Shown: positions 43,800 to 54,430 of the stretch, piece after piece
Layout of the letters: each line of letters begins with the position of its first letter
Numbering within the stretch: position 1 is the first letter of the stretch
Source of the DNA: Simmondsia chinensis
Taxonomy: Eukaryota > Streptophyta > Magnoliopsida > Caryophyllales > Simmondsiaceae
Direction of reading: 5' to 3'
Assembly: GCA_018398585.1 (NCBI GenBank)
Contig: JAGTTD010000014.1
Coordinates: 16,181,387-16,245,386 of the forward strand
DNA length: 64,000 nucleotides
Made by a program: the position numbers and the translations under genes
The notes under the pieces: model-generated
Told to the model about the DNA's origin: nothing
Database searches by the model: none
The model's input: only the letters and a program-made list of their open reading frames with translations

Positions 43800-44914
43800 G
43801 ACTTAAAGAATCCCTTATTGTTGTAGAAATTGGATCTCAATTTGATGGACCCTTGATGATGAAGAGAGCTGAAATTTTGCAGCTGAAGAAAGCTTGTTGA
43901 TGTAGCATGTTTGGCTCAAGTATGACTTTCGTACCTAAATTTGAAATGCAACTTGAAAGCTTGCCATTCCTTTTGAAGTCCTACTATCATTGTGTACAAC
44001 TGAGTGTGTTTCCTGTTCTGCTCACAATGCTTACATCTGATTATAGAGTATATTTCAGGAGGTTTGCCACTGCCATACCAATTCAACTAAACTCTAGTGC
44101 AACCCAACATCGCTACTTTGCAACTGAAGAGAACTGGTAGCTAGAGATGCAGCAGCTAAAGACCAACTTCCTTAGTCCTCAATCTAAATTTCAATTGCCT
44201 AATCACTCTTGTGCTTCCATTATCTGATTTTATGATGGGAAATTCACTGAAATCATTCATTTTCATGACTGGAATTTGACATTTAACTGTCTTCAAAATA
44301 TCAAGAACTTTTTTAACAAATCTGCACGTGTTTCCTAGCATCTTCAAAAAAATGTAGAACAATTACTGATCTGCATATGTGGTCTTTACTGAGCTGCTGA
44401 ATTGTACCAGCTGAAAGTGCTCCTGATCTCACCTTTAGTTCCTCAAGACAAGGATTTTGGTTTATACTATCACATTGATCAATTTTACCAACATCTATGT
44501 GACCTTGAGCCTCACTCAAGACAAACTCAAGAGGCCTCACATTTGCTTGCACTTGAGGAGAGTCTCCCTTGCTTCTAAGTCAACTAATATATGCTTCCAA
44601 CTTTAGCCCTTGATTCATTGCTATTTTAGTTCCAAAACACTTCCCAATCAACTTGGGTTTGCGTTTTTGAGTCCAAAAAATTTCCCTTGATTGCTCATAA
44701 CTCCTATCCTTTGGGCCTTCCTCTCCTTATTCTTCACTTGGAAGCTTGTTTTGAGCTGAGATCTTCTACTCCTATTACTCCAAGAATGATGTTGTTTAAC
44801 AAATATATCAACCAAACCCTCTGCACTGCTGAATTCTTCTCTGTCAAACTCAACAGCTTGTTCTATTTCCCCTAGATTAGGAGGCTTATTGTTAGCATTC
44901 TTAGATGAATACAC
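43800..44914 (-). pseudogene. element E ORF (unrecognised, shared with D)
   Basis: Right to left: EIEQAVEFDREEFSSAEGLV, then WSNRSRRSQLKTSFQV and KERKAQRIG, matching element D (DEFSNANVLVD, FKTS, KERKFQRIG). Next NVRPLEFVLSEAQGHIDVG, and near the end GSGKPPEIYSI, a variant of the RPPE motif seen in A, B and C. Many stops. No enzyme motif. Upstream of 44914 the internal region to 45372 is too decayed to read. Confidence 0.5.
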
Positions 44915-45372
44915 ATCAACACCACTAAATTGACCCTACACTTTGATCGGGTCTAGCAATTTCTTTAGTTGCAATGATGCTTGTATTGGCTGAGTAACTG
45001 AATGTGCCACTGCTGTACATGTGTGGACTACCGTAATAACACCACCATGAGTTCTTAATGAATTTGTATTACTACTGACTTAATTCCCCTGTCTTGGATC
45101 AAAAGGCCTCAATAGAGTCTGACATTGGACCGGATTTAACCTAATTTTTAGCTGAATTGGAGCATCTCCTTGCACTACAACAATATCAACCCACTTCTCG
45201 GTTAAGTATACTGGCACAGCTTTACTTCACACTGAATTTGTATCATTTCTCATTGAAGTCCTTCTCTGCCTTGCTAATTTCATTATAATTCAACAACAAG
45301 CCCGAAGTTTCTCCATCAGCCACATCTCCAACTTAGGCTGCCTCAATTTTATGTGCGCCTTCTCTGGATCGC

Positions 45373-46721
45373 TGATGCTTACTTTGCATATGCATTAGCA
45401 AATTCACTAGTCATATCAAGTAATCAAGAAATGAGTAGAGTATCGTTCCCATGAGGATTGTTATTGAATGAGTACCAAGATTAGTACCTTTGATGCTATT
45501 TGAAAAATCAAAAATTGAGATGTTGATATGAAATAAAATAAACTCAAAAGAAACAAAATATGTTAACTGATTTTATGAAGTTTTTATGATTTAATAATAT
45601 TTAAGGCATTCGATTTCACCCAGTTGCATCAATACGCCTTTCTATTCTCGTTATTCAAGTAGTCATTACGTGCTGATGGTTGAAAATCCTAATTTACTAA
45701 ATATTCTTTCTCAAGCAACATTTAGCATGCTCTTTTACATATTAATCCATCACTCTCGTGCATGAATTTAAATAAGAAAAGAGTTTTTAAAGCTCTATGA
45801 TTTTTACTTAAAAACCACATAAATCGCGTTAATCTTTATCGAGCATTTGCTCAATTTGTGAAGCTTATCACCTTAGCAATCATCATAAATCTCCTCTCAG
45901 ACTCATTATAAATCATTATAGGCCTTAAATGGTGATCAAGCATTTAAAAATCATGAAGAACAATGATAAACACTTCAACAATGCAAAGACAAAACATTGA
46001 ATACGTTGAATTAGAAATAAGCGGATATTACAACTTAGGCTACATCGTAGCCTTGGAATAACAAAATTAGTTCATGATAAACTTAATATAAAGCATTATT
46101 GACATAAAATTCATGAACTTAGAACAAGAAAAGGCTAGAAAGGACTTTAAAATATAAAAATACAAACCAAACTTTCTTCCTCCTCCTTCTTTCCTTCACC
46201 CATTTTTCTTCTTCTTTCTTCTACACTTTGTATGCATTTTTGTTGAATGAAGGATGCTTAAACACGCCTCAAACACTCCCTATATATAGTGTTTGAAGGG
46301 GGAATAATTTATGGAAAAAAATTACATCAAACTTGCTTCTCATTTGATGGAAGTTGCGGTTGCTCTCAAGTTGAAACTGCAAAAAAAGATCAATTTGATG
46401 TAGTATACAATGCATTTGAGTTAAAAAAATTGAAAGAAATTGCCGCCCAAAGCAAGTTGCAAGGCTTGTGTTTGTTCATTGTATAAACCGTGAGATTTGG
46501 GGTAATTTTGCTATTTTATTGCTTTAATTTGATGTATCTTGCATTTACTTATTGATTTTAATCATAAAACCTAGCAAGATTTAGCATAAAATGGGTGTTT
46601 TTATAAGAAAATTGCAAAATAGTTCAAAACAAGCAAAATCGGGCAAAAGTGATAGGAGTTTGATGCAAAAAATGGTTAAAAATATTTTAAAATAATATAA
46701 ATAATTATATACTAAATTAGA
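45373..46721 (-). repeat. Athila-2 3' LTR, main part
   Basis: Shares the ATCGTTCCCATGAGGATTG, TAAGGCATTCGATTTCACC and GGCCTTAAATGGTGATCAAG blocks with the Athila-1 LTR but is a distinct, shorter variant. The last 12 bases lie at 50001-50012 (including the B target duplication). A 65-codon plus frame inside (46289-46486) has no recognised motif. Confidence 0.82.
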
Positions 46722-47274
46722 TGTTACACTCGTGCTTGAACCACGAACGTAAACTAACATAAAACGCGGATAAATTGAGAATATGAGATGAGAAAGAAGG
46801 GACATTAGATGAGAAAGTAGAGTTTAGAGTTTAGATGAGAGAAAGAAGGGAAAGGGGATGAGAAAGTAGAGTTGATCTCAAATTGAGATTGATATTTCAG
46901 ATTTTGATTGAATGATTTCCATTGAACAATACATCATCACCTATTTATAAGGACTTGAGCTAGCCTTACATTGTATCAAGACACAACACTACACATCTTA
47001 TTAGTAGAAACATCTAGAAAACTTTAGAAACTAATCTAACTAATATGCAAGACAATTATTGGCGCCAAAACAGATAACAGCAACAATTAGTGCGCAGCAG
47101 CAGCTAAGACAGAACCAAATAACAGTAGCAGCAGCTCACGCATGGTACAAGCAGAACAGCAGCAGCATCAAACACAACAGCCCAATAACAGATTTTAACA
47201 GCTTTTCCCTCCAATTAGTTTTCCCGCCCATTTCATCAAATTAAACTCTAGCCTCGGAATTTCGGTTTGTAACA
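46722..47274 (-). repeat. element B 3' LTR
   Basis: 553 bp, same length as its partner. In the first 140 bp I count about seven differences, mostly transitions. Confidence 0.92.
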
Positions 47275-48886
47275 TTCTCTTCCCCTTGAAAACATTCTTG
47301 TCCTCAAGAATCGAAGAGAATCGTAACAATGGAGAACTATAATTGTATATGAAATTATAACTGAAGGGATGAAGTTTTGCTGAATTCTGCAGAGCACATT
47401 GGATGTTGTTTATCTTGCTGCAATGTCTGCGTTTGAGTACGTAATACTCTTCTGGAGGTCTACACCAATCAAACCAAACATCAACAACACTTTCACAACA
47501 CCTCATAATCCGGTTAATACAGCTCATAACTCCTTCTTGCTGTTGAGAGTCACAAAATGCATTAATGTTTTTGTATTTCTGCATATGGAAGGCGGAACAA
47601 CTGTGTTTGTATATCTTTACTCCAATAAAGCTGCATACGAAGTCCTTTAACATCTCGGGAGGCCTTCCAAACTCAAACTAAGAGAATCTAACATCAAAAT
47701 TTGCTTGTAAGCATTTCCCATTGCAATTCAGACAGCCCAATTTCTTGTCGATGTACTCTAATGGCAAAAATTTCAGCAGCTGTAACTTCAAAAATGCAGT
47801 GGTTTCTTTGTCCTCTGCTGAGACCTCGGTGACAAACGTCTTGCAAATGTCTTCCTAATAGCATAGATTCATGATAGGGTCCCTATTAATCAAATCTATT
47901 TTCCAGAAAAGAATTAAATCATGCTGAACTTGCCGATTGGCATGCCGACACTGCATATTTGTTACTGGAATCTGATTTCTGGCTGAACCAACGTGCTCTG
48001 CAGCAATGACAAAGCTTGCAACATTGTTTTTATCAAATATTTGGATGTTGTGAGCTTGAGCATTCAAACAAACAGGACGTGGACAATCTTTCTGAACAAA
48101 ATGCATGCTACCAGATAGAATATGCTCTTGATCAGGTGATCGTTCATGTGGACTATTAGTTCTTTCAACTTCAGGAACATGATTTTGAGGCCTATCTTCA
48201 TCTAATTGAAGATGAACTTGAGGACTAACATTTACATTAGCAACTTTAGATCCTTCTTCAACCAACATCTCCTCAAGCTTCATCTTCTTCTTTGTAATCT
48301 TCTTTGCTTCCCAAAGATTGTTCAATGCATCATTGAGTTGGCTTCTTTTAGCTTTACTCCTTGCTTTCTTCAACATTCCTTTGACATGGAAATCGTATTC
48401 CTATTCCAGATACGTGTCATACTGTACCTCAACATCATCAAGATACTCTAACTCTAGCAAAGGATCTTCATAAGGATCGTCTTGTTCAAACTCAGGTTCT
48501 TCTAGCTTGTGTTCTTCAATTTCGGCATTGTCATGGCCGAGCTCGTCTTTAACAACAACAGATTTTACCTCCTCTTTTTGCTCAACAATGAACTCTTGTG
48601 GTAGGACTACTTCCGTTGTTGGAACAATCTGGCTAAAAGGCTCAATTTGTTGCACCCGATCTTCTTTGTGCACATCCTCACCCAAAAGCTTCCTCAACAA
48701 TTGTTGAATGCTTTCTGTTTGGTTTCTGGCTTCGATATTATGCTGCTTAAGTTCGATAATTTGCTGATCCAACTAAGCGTTCAGTTGTTCCATTATATCA
48801 TTAAACTCTTGATGCTTGTCAATGGAAGCATCCGCACTCAAATCGGCACCACCAGCACCTGATCTGGACCTTATTCCTTCGGCCAT
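47275..48886 (-). pseudogene. element B internal ORF (unrecognised, Gag-like start)
   Basis: Starts MAEGIRSRSGAGG at 48886, matching the Gag leader of element M (MTDGVRTRSGAGG). One nearly continuous frame of about 530 codons with some four stops (near 48774, 48402, 47857 and 47683). Order: coiled coil (QQIIELKQHNIEARNQTESI), acidic block EEPEFEQDDPYED and LDDVEVQYD, basic block GMLKKARSKAKRSQLNDAL and KKITKKKMKLEE, a His/Pro-rich linker with RPQNHVPE, LCYxEDICKTF, the cysteine segment CLNCNGKC, FGRPPEMLKDFVCS, then CRPPEEYYVL. The last 150 residues match element C closely. No reverse transcriptase, protease or integrase residues. Possibly a diverged Gag-like packaging protein; that is inference. 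Confidence 0.65.
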
Positions 48887-49433
48887 ATTTGCAAATGAAC
48901 AACAACTTCGATCTGAATCAACACCTTCGCAGAATACAATTTCGAAATCGCAGAAATGTAGAACTTGTTTCACAACTCTTCAACAATCGATTGCTTAATG
49001 AAATTCTACTCCTTCGTTCACACAAACAAGCACTTGCTATCGGTTCTATGCTCGTCAGTGATTATAATCCCTAACTGATGAATTTCGAACCGAACATCGA
49101 ACAAACCCTAACCACGACGATTTCTGACAGAGATGCGGATAATTGCGACTAAGGATCCGAAATTGGTTCGATTTTGGTCTGTAAAGATGTTTTAAACTCA
49201 CAATACACAACAATCTTCAAGAACAATATCGGATTTCAACACCTAAGTTCGCTTGTCAGAATTCGCCTCTTATCAGAATTTCGCCTTACTGATAAACCCG
49301 AATTGAACTTGAAATTTGCACTTTGATCAGCACAATCTGATTGTTTAAAATCTGCACAATTTGAGCGACACTAATTTGATTTTTGAATTTTTTTTTTTTA
49401 AAAATTTTTGATTACGCACTCGATCGGATCGAG
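48887..49433 (-). other. element B leader, conserved with A and C
   Basis: About 550 bp between primer site and start codon. The section nearest the ORF is shared with A and C and carries, on the opposite strand, an open frame of about 60 codons (MNNNFDLN, then QLFNNRLLNEILLLRSHK). The part next to the primer site is T- and A-rich. Confidence 0.6.
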
Positions 49434-49445
49434 GCTCTGATACCA
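49434..49445 (-). promoter_or_regulatory. element B primer-binding site
   Basis: The minus strand reads TGGTATCAGAGC two bases inside the 5' LTR, a perfect tRNA-Met-type site identical to that of element M. Confidence 0.92.
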
Positions 49446-49447
49446 AT

Positions 49448-50000
49448 TGTTACGCTCGTGCTTGAACCACGAACATAAACTAATATAAAATGCGGATAAA
49501 TTGAGAATATGAGATGAGAAAGAAGGGAAATTAGATGAGAAAGTAGAGTTTAGAGTTTAGATGGGAGCAAGAAGGGAAAGGGGATGAGAAAGTAGAGTTG
49601 ATCTCAAATTGAGATTGATATTTCAGATTTTGATTGAATGATTTCCATTGAACAATACATCATCAACTATTTATAAGGACTTGAGCTAACCTTACAATGA
49701 ATCAAGACACAACACTACACATCTTATTAGTCAGAATGTCTAGAAAACTCTAGAAGCTAATCTAACTAATATGCAAGGCAATTATTGGCGCCAAAACAGC
49801 TAACAGCAACAAGTAGTACACAGCAGCATCTAAGATAGAACCAAATAACAGCAGCAGCAGCTCACGCATGTCACAAACAGAACAGCAGCAACATCAAACA
49901 CAGCAGCCCAATAACAGATTTTAACAGCTTTTCCCTCCAATTAGTTTTCCCGCCCATTTCATCAAATTAAACTCTAGCCTCAGAATTTCGGTTTGTAACA
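49448..50000 (-). repeat. element B 5' LTR
   Basis: 553 bp, TGTTACGCTC...GTTTGTAACA, followed by the duplication TTAGA. Confidence 0.92.
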
Positions 50001-50012
50001 TTAGACTTATCA

Positions 50013-51630
50013 AAATACCCCAAAACTTAAATCTTGCTCGACCTCGAGCAAGGCTAAGCATTAAAGCGCAGGATCTCATGCTTTTTAAGAATTTTACCAC
50101 AATTCAAAGCAGGTACACTTTAAATTAAAGAAGAATAACTGAGGCTCAAAGTTTAAGGTTCTAAAGGCAAAACCATCTTTTCCAAGGAATAATTTTTCAA
50201 TTACCTAGGTAATCGAATTCACAAGTTAGCTAAGCAAATTAAGTTTATCCGTTCGTTCTAATCTTAAGATATTCAAACCGAATAGAGGACAAAAATTATA
50301 CCACTCATAACAAGACTTATCAAGTATGCCCAAAACTAATTATTTTTTTGCGCTATTTTTCTTTGGGGGAATTTATTTACTCAAGTCAATTTCGGCTCAT
50401 AAGCATATCTGCAGCGAGAATCAAGCTTTGACTCCTAAGCGATGACCCGTAAGTAAGGGAAGCCACCACTGAGATGCCTGCATTATGACCTCCCGAGTAT
50501 ATCTTCAGTGAGAATCAAGCTCCAACTCCTGGGCGATGACCCATAAGTAAGAGAAGCCATCACTGAGGCGCCCCTCTTAACGGGTAGCACATATGTTTAA
50601 AATTATTTATGTGGGATAGCGGTGCTAGAGATGTTTTCCTCTTTTTTTTTTCGGTGCTTAGTTCCTTGTTAGCTTTCTAAGTACCCCTTGTAGCGAGCTT
50701 TCAATACGGCAACTCCCATTCTAGTTGGCACAGGGTACTAGGTGTTGAAACAACCCCATGGATCTAAGGTACCAACACAATAAACCATCACACCATCGCA
50801 CATATCCACACGTTTATATAGGATAGCGGTGCTTAGTAATTCTCTGCCTTATTATTTTTCTTTTAGTTAGACTTAGGCATAACTTTTTAAAACCTATTAT
50901 GTAAATGATACTCTTCATGCAATCTATTCAAATTTCAGCATCTTTTAATCAGAAAGAAAAGTAAAACAGCCATGCTAATTAGTGAAGTCAAAAACCATGG
51001 TTTTATCAAGACAGTGCCTCAGATTAGATCATGTTTTGCAATTAGAACACAAAAACAATTGATTATCAGGTTATTCAAATCTAATTAAAGTAAACGAGCT
51101 AAAAAGAGTAGAAAAATTTGCCTAAAAGGCATGATGAAAAGTTCTTTCTTTCCTTAAATGAAAATTTTTAAAAAGATTAATGATAAAAACTGTAGAAAAT
51201 AGACAATAATTTTGTTGCCCAATACTATATACGTCCCCATACAAAGGCTTCGAACTCTAGGAGGCACTAAAGCCAACTCTAAAACATAAAACATGAAAAC
51301 TTTTCGAAATAATTTTGTTTCAAAACCTTAAAAATTGCTTTTCCCACCCCCTAACTTAGAGTTAACATTATTCTTAATGTTCAAAGAACTACAAGGATTG
51401 AGTGAGGTGAGAGATACTTCCCAGTTTTGAGGATTGCTTGTTGATGGTGTACGTCGACATCTTGCTACCCCCAAACTTGTTGTGAAATACCCATTTAAAC
51501 AAAAATATACATGAACATGAGACAATAAAAATTAATGGAAGGAAAAATAAGATAAGTAAGGATAGAAACACTTGGGTTGCCTCCCAAGAAGCGCTTTAGT
51601 TATAGTCGTTAGCTTGACTTTCTGAGTGGC
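50013..51630 (-). other. Athila-2 untranslated 3' region with polypurine tract
   Basis: Next to the LTR the minus strand reads AAGTTTTGGGGTATTT, the polypurine tract. The region parallels 4353-5879 of Athila-1 and again has no env-like frame. It has two, not three, copies of the about 94-bp repeat and an extra segment of about 200 bp (50627-50833) bounded by GGATAGCGGTGCT. Confidence 0.75.
50403..50575. repeat. about 94-bp tandem repeat, two copies, in Athila-2
   Basis: Copies start near 50403 and 50495, with the cores GAGAATCAAGCT and GATGACCC and GAAGCCA conserved with the three copies in Athila-1 (4747-5020). Confidence 0.85.
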
Positions 51631-52920
51631 TTATTCGACATTGTTGAGATGAATGGAAGTTTTCTGAGGCTCGAGCTCTCCATCAATGTAAAGTTTCAGT
51701 CTTTGCCAATTGACCATAGAAGTACCCTTTCTGTCATCTCGAATCTCAGCCATGCCATATGTTAAAACATAGGTTACAATAAAGGGTCTTGACCATTGAG
51801 AGCACAGCTTTCCTGGGAAAAGTCGTAAGTGGAAGTTAAACAGTAGAACGTTTTGTCCCACTACGAACTCTTTGTTCAGAATGTGCTTGTCCTGCCATCT
51901 TTTGGTCTGGTCTTTGTGAATTCGAGCATTTTCATAAGCGTCGTTTCTGAACTCATCCATCTCATAGATTTGTAGCAACCTCTTTTCGCCTGCAACTGCT
52001 AAATTAAAGTTTAAGGTTTTTATGGCCTTGTATGCTTTGTGTTCCAATTCCACTGGTAAATGACATGCCTTGCCATAAACCAGTCGATATGGAGACATTC
52101 CAATAGGTGTTTTGAATGCTGTTCTATATGCCCAAAGTGCATCATCTAACTTTTTCGACCAATCCTTTCTAGAGGCACTAACTGTTTTTTCAAGAATAAC
52201 TTTCAATTCTAGGTTTGAAATTTCAACTTGTCCACTTGTTTGAGGATGGTATGGAGCACCCACATAGTGTGTAACTCTATACTTACTCAATAAAGCTTTA
52301 AGTTGGCGGTCACAAAAACATTTTCCGCCATCACTTATAATTGCTCTACGAGTTTCAAACCGAGAAAAGATGTTTTTTCTAACAAAGTTTACTACAACCC
52401 TAGCATCATTGGTCAGAAAAGCAGCTTCTTCGATCCATTTTGTCATATAATCTACTACAACCAAAATAAATCTGCTAGAAAATGATGAGGGCAAAGGACC
52501 CATGAAATCAATCCCCGAACGTCAAATAATTCAACAACCAAAATGTTGTTGAGGGGCATTTCATGTTTTTTGGAGATATTACCTGTCCTTAAAAATCTAT
52601 CACATTTACTAACAAATTTAAAAGCATCTTTAGGAGTGTAGGCCAATAAAACCCAGTTTGTAAAACCTTAGCTGCAGTTTTTGTCCCACCATGATGGCCA
52701 CCAGCTTCAAGAGAGTGACAGTGGCGTAGAATGTTCTCCATTTACTCTTCAGGTACACATCTTCTGATAATTTGGTCTGCACAATGCTTATAAAAGAATG
52801 TTTCCTCCTAAAAATAATGCTTTAAGTCAGTGAAAAACTTCTTCTTTTGTTGATAAGTCATGTCGTTGGGCAGTTCCTATGCAACCAGATAGTTAACAAT
52901 AATTTTTCGTTGATAGAGGG
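51631..52920 (-). pseudogene. Athila-2 integrase
   Basis: A 290-codon open stretch (51631-52503) begins at GPLPSSFSS, just after the first catalytic Asp. The preceding frame (52455-52646) holds [16 protein letters not shown], in which the second zinc-binding Cys is Phe. Second acid: [12 protein letters not shown]. Glu region: [18 protein letters not shown]-terminus ends NNVE with TAA at 51631-51633. A one-base slip near 52500 separates the frames. Confidence 0.87.
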
Positions 52921-53400
52921 ACCTTCGTCCTCTCATTCGAGACGTGACAGATGATTTGCCATAACATTTTCTGTAACCTTATTTTCCCGGATTTTTAAAT
53001 CAAATTCGTGAAGCAAGAGAATCCATCTAATTAGTTTCGATTTTGCATCATGTTTTGCATAAAGGTATTTCAGAGCAGAATGATCAGTGTAAACAATTAC
53101 CTTTGAATTGAGCAGGTAGGAGCGAAATTTATTAAATGCAAATACTACAGCTAGTATTTTTTTCTCGGTCGTAGCATAGTTAATTGGTACATCTGTCAAA
53201 GTTTTACTAGCATAGTAAATTACAGGAAAATTTTTGTTCCTTCTTTGTCCTAGCACTGCCCCTACAGCATAATCACTGGCATCGCACATAAGTTCGAAGT
53301 GTAAAGTCTAGTCAGGTGCTACAATTATTGGTGCTGACACTAGTTTTTTCTTCAAGGTCTCAAAGGCATGCATGTAGTCACTATCAAAGTTAAAAGGGAC
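52921..53400 (-). pseudogene. Athila-2 RNase H
   Basis: 118 codons open: [18 protein letters not shown] (catalytic Asp), [36 protein letters not shown] (second Asp) and the end MANHLSRLE. The usual Glu of the EKE..A segment is kept. Upstream it joins reverse transcriptase after a small frame change. Confidence 0.86.
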
Positions 53401-54430
53401 ATCTTTCATCAATAAATTGCAAAGAGGCTTAGAGAAGTCCTTAATGAACCTTCTTAGAATCCCGCATGTCCTAAAAAACTCAGAATGCCCTTGACATTGG
53501 TAGGGGGTGGTAATCTTTCTATCACTTCAGTTTTTGCTCTATCAACCTCAATTCCTTTTTTTGAAATCATATGCCCTAACACTAGTCCTTCATGTACCGT
53601 AAAATGACATTTCTCCCAATTCAAGACAAGATTAGTGTCAGTGCATCTTTGTGAAACCATAGACAGGTTAGCTAAACAATCATCAAATGAGGTTCCAAAG
53701 ACTGAAAAATCATCCATAAACACCTTTATGAAATTTTCCACCATATCACTAAAGATTTCCATCATACATCTTTTAAAAGTCGCAGGGGCATTGCATAACC
53801 CAAAAGGCATTCTCCCATAGGAAAACGTACCATAAGGACAAGTGAAAGTGGTCTTTTCCTAATCTTCCAAGGCTATGGCAATTTGATTGTACCCTGAATA
53901 TCCATCCACAAAACAATAATACCAATGACCCACCAGGTTTTCTAACATTTGATCAATAAATGGTAAGGGGAAGTGGTCCTTTAGGGTGGCATCATTAAGT
54001 TTTCAATAATCTATGCAAACCCTCCACCTGGTGGCAGTCCTAGTAGGGATGAGCTCATTGTTCTCATTTTCTACAATAGTTATCCCCCCCTTTTTTCAAA
54101 CTACTTGCACTGGGCTAACCCATGGGCTATCAGGTATGGGATAGATGATCCCGGCATCTAATAATTTGACAACTTCTTTTCTTACTACCTCTTTCATGGC
54201 AGGGTTTAACCACTGTTGAGGTTGCACAAAGGGTTTAAAGCTATCCTCCATGAGGATTTTGTGCATGCACATGGAAGGGCTAATTCCCTTGATGTTCGAA
54301 AGGGTCCATTCGATTGCTATTCTATGCTTTCTAAGGACCTTAAGAAACCTTTCCTGTTCAATATTACTCAGCGAGGCATTAATAATAACAGGATAAGTGT
54401 TAGAATTACCAAGATAGGCATATTTGAGAT
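53401..54430 (-). pseudogene. Athila-2 reverse transcriptase
   Basis: Open pieces in one frame. Upstream PPHLKYAYLGNSNTYPVI and DAGIIYPIPDSPWVSPVQVV; a middle with stops around 53860 and 54005; then MPFGLCNAPATFKRCMMEIF, the catalytic KVFMDDFSVFG, NLVLNWEKCHFTVHEG and SFLGHAGF. It is the intact counterpart that reveals the active-site deletion in Athila-1. Confidence 0.87.

Larger units (their letters stand above)
43334..45372 (-). mobile_element. element E: non-autonomous LTR element related to D, 5' end lost
   Basis: 3' LTR 43334-43747 (TGTTATGATTCAATTTAAAT...CATGACA), polypurine tract (minus TAAAGGGGGGAGTAT) and about 1.6 kb of internal sequence without pol domains. The Athila-2 LTR begins at 45373 after ATCGC, so the 5' part of E is displaced and not found. 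Confidence 0.75.
46722..50000 (-). mobile_element. non-autonomous LTR element B with unrecognised ORF
   Basis: Two 553-bp LTRs (46722-47274 and 49448-50000), each TGTTAC...GTAACA, flanked by the target duplication TTAGA (46717-46721 and 50001-50005). Minus sense. The tRNA-Met-type primer site is intact, and the polypurine tract AAGGGGAAGAGAA lies beside the left LTR. The 2173-bp internal region has a long ORF but no pol. This is the best-preserved member of the A/B/C family: ends, duplication, primer site and Gag-like start codon are all present. Confidence 0.92.

Noticed and set aside
46289..46486. 65-codon plus-strand frame in the Athila-2 LTR
   Set aside because: Not conserved in Athila-1 and no motif; probably chance.
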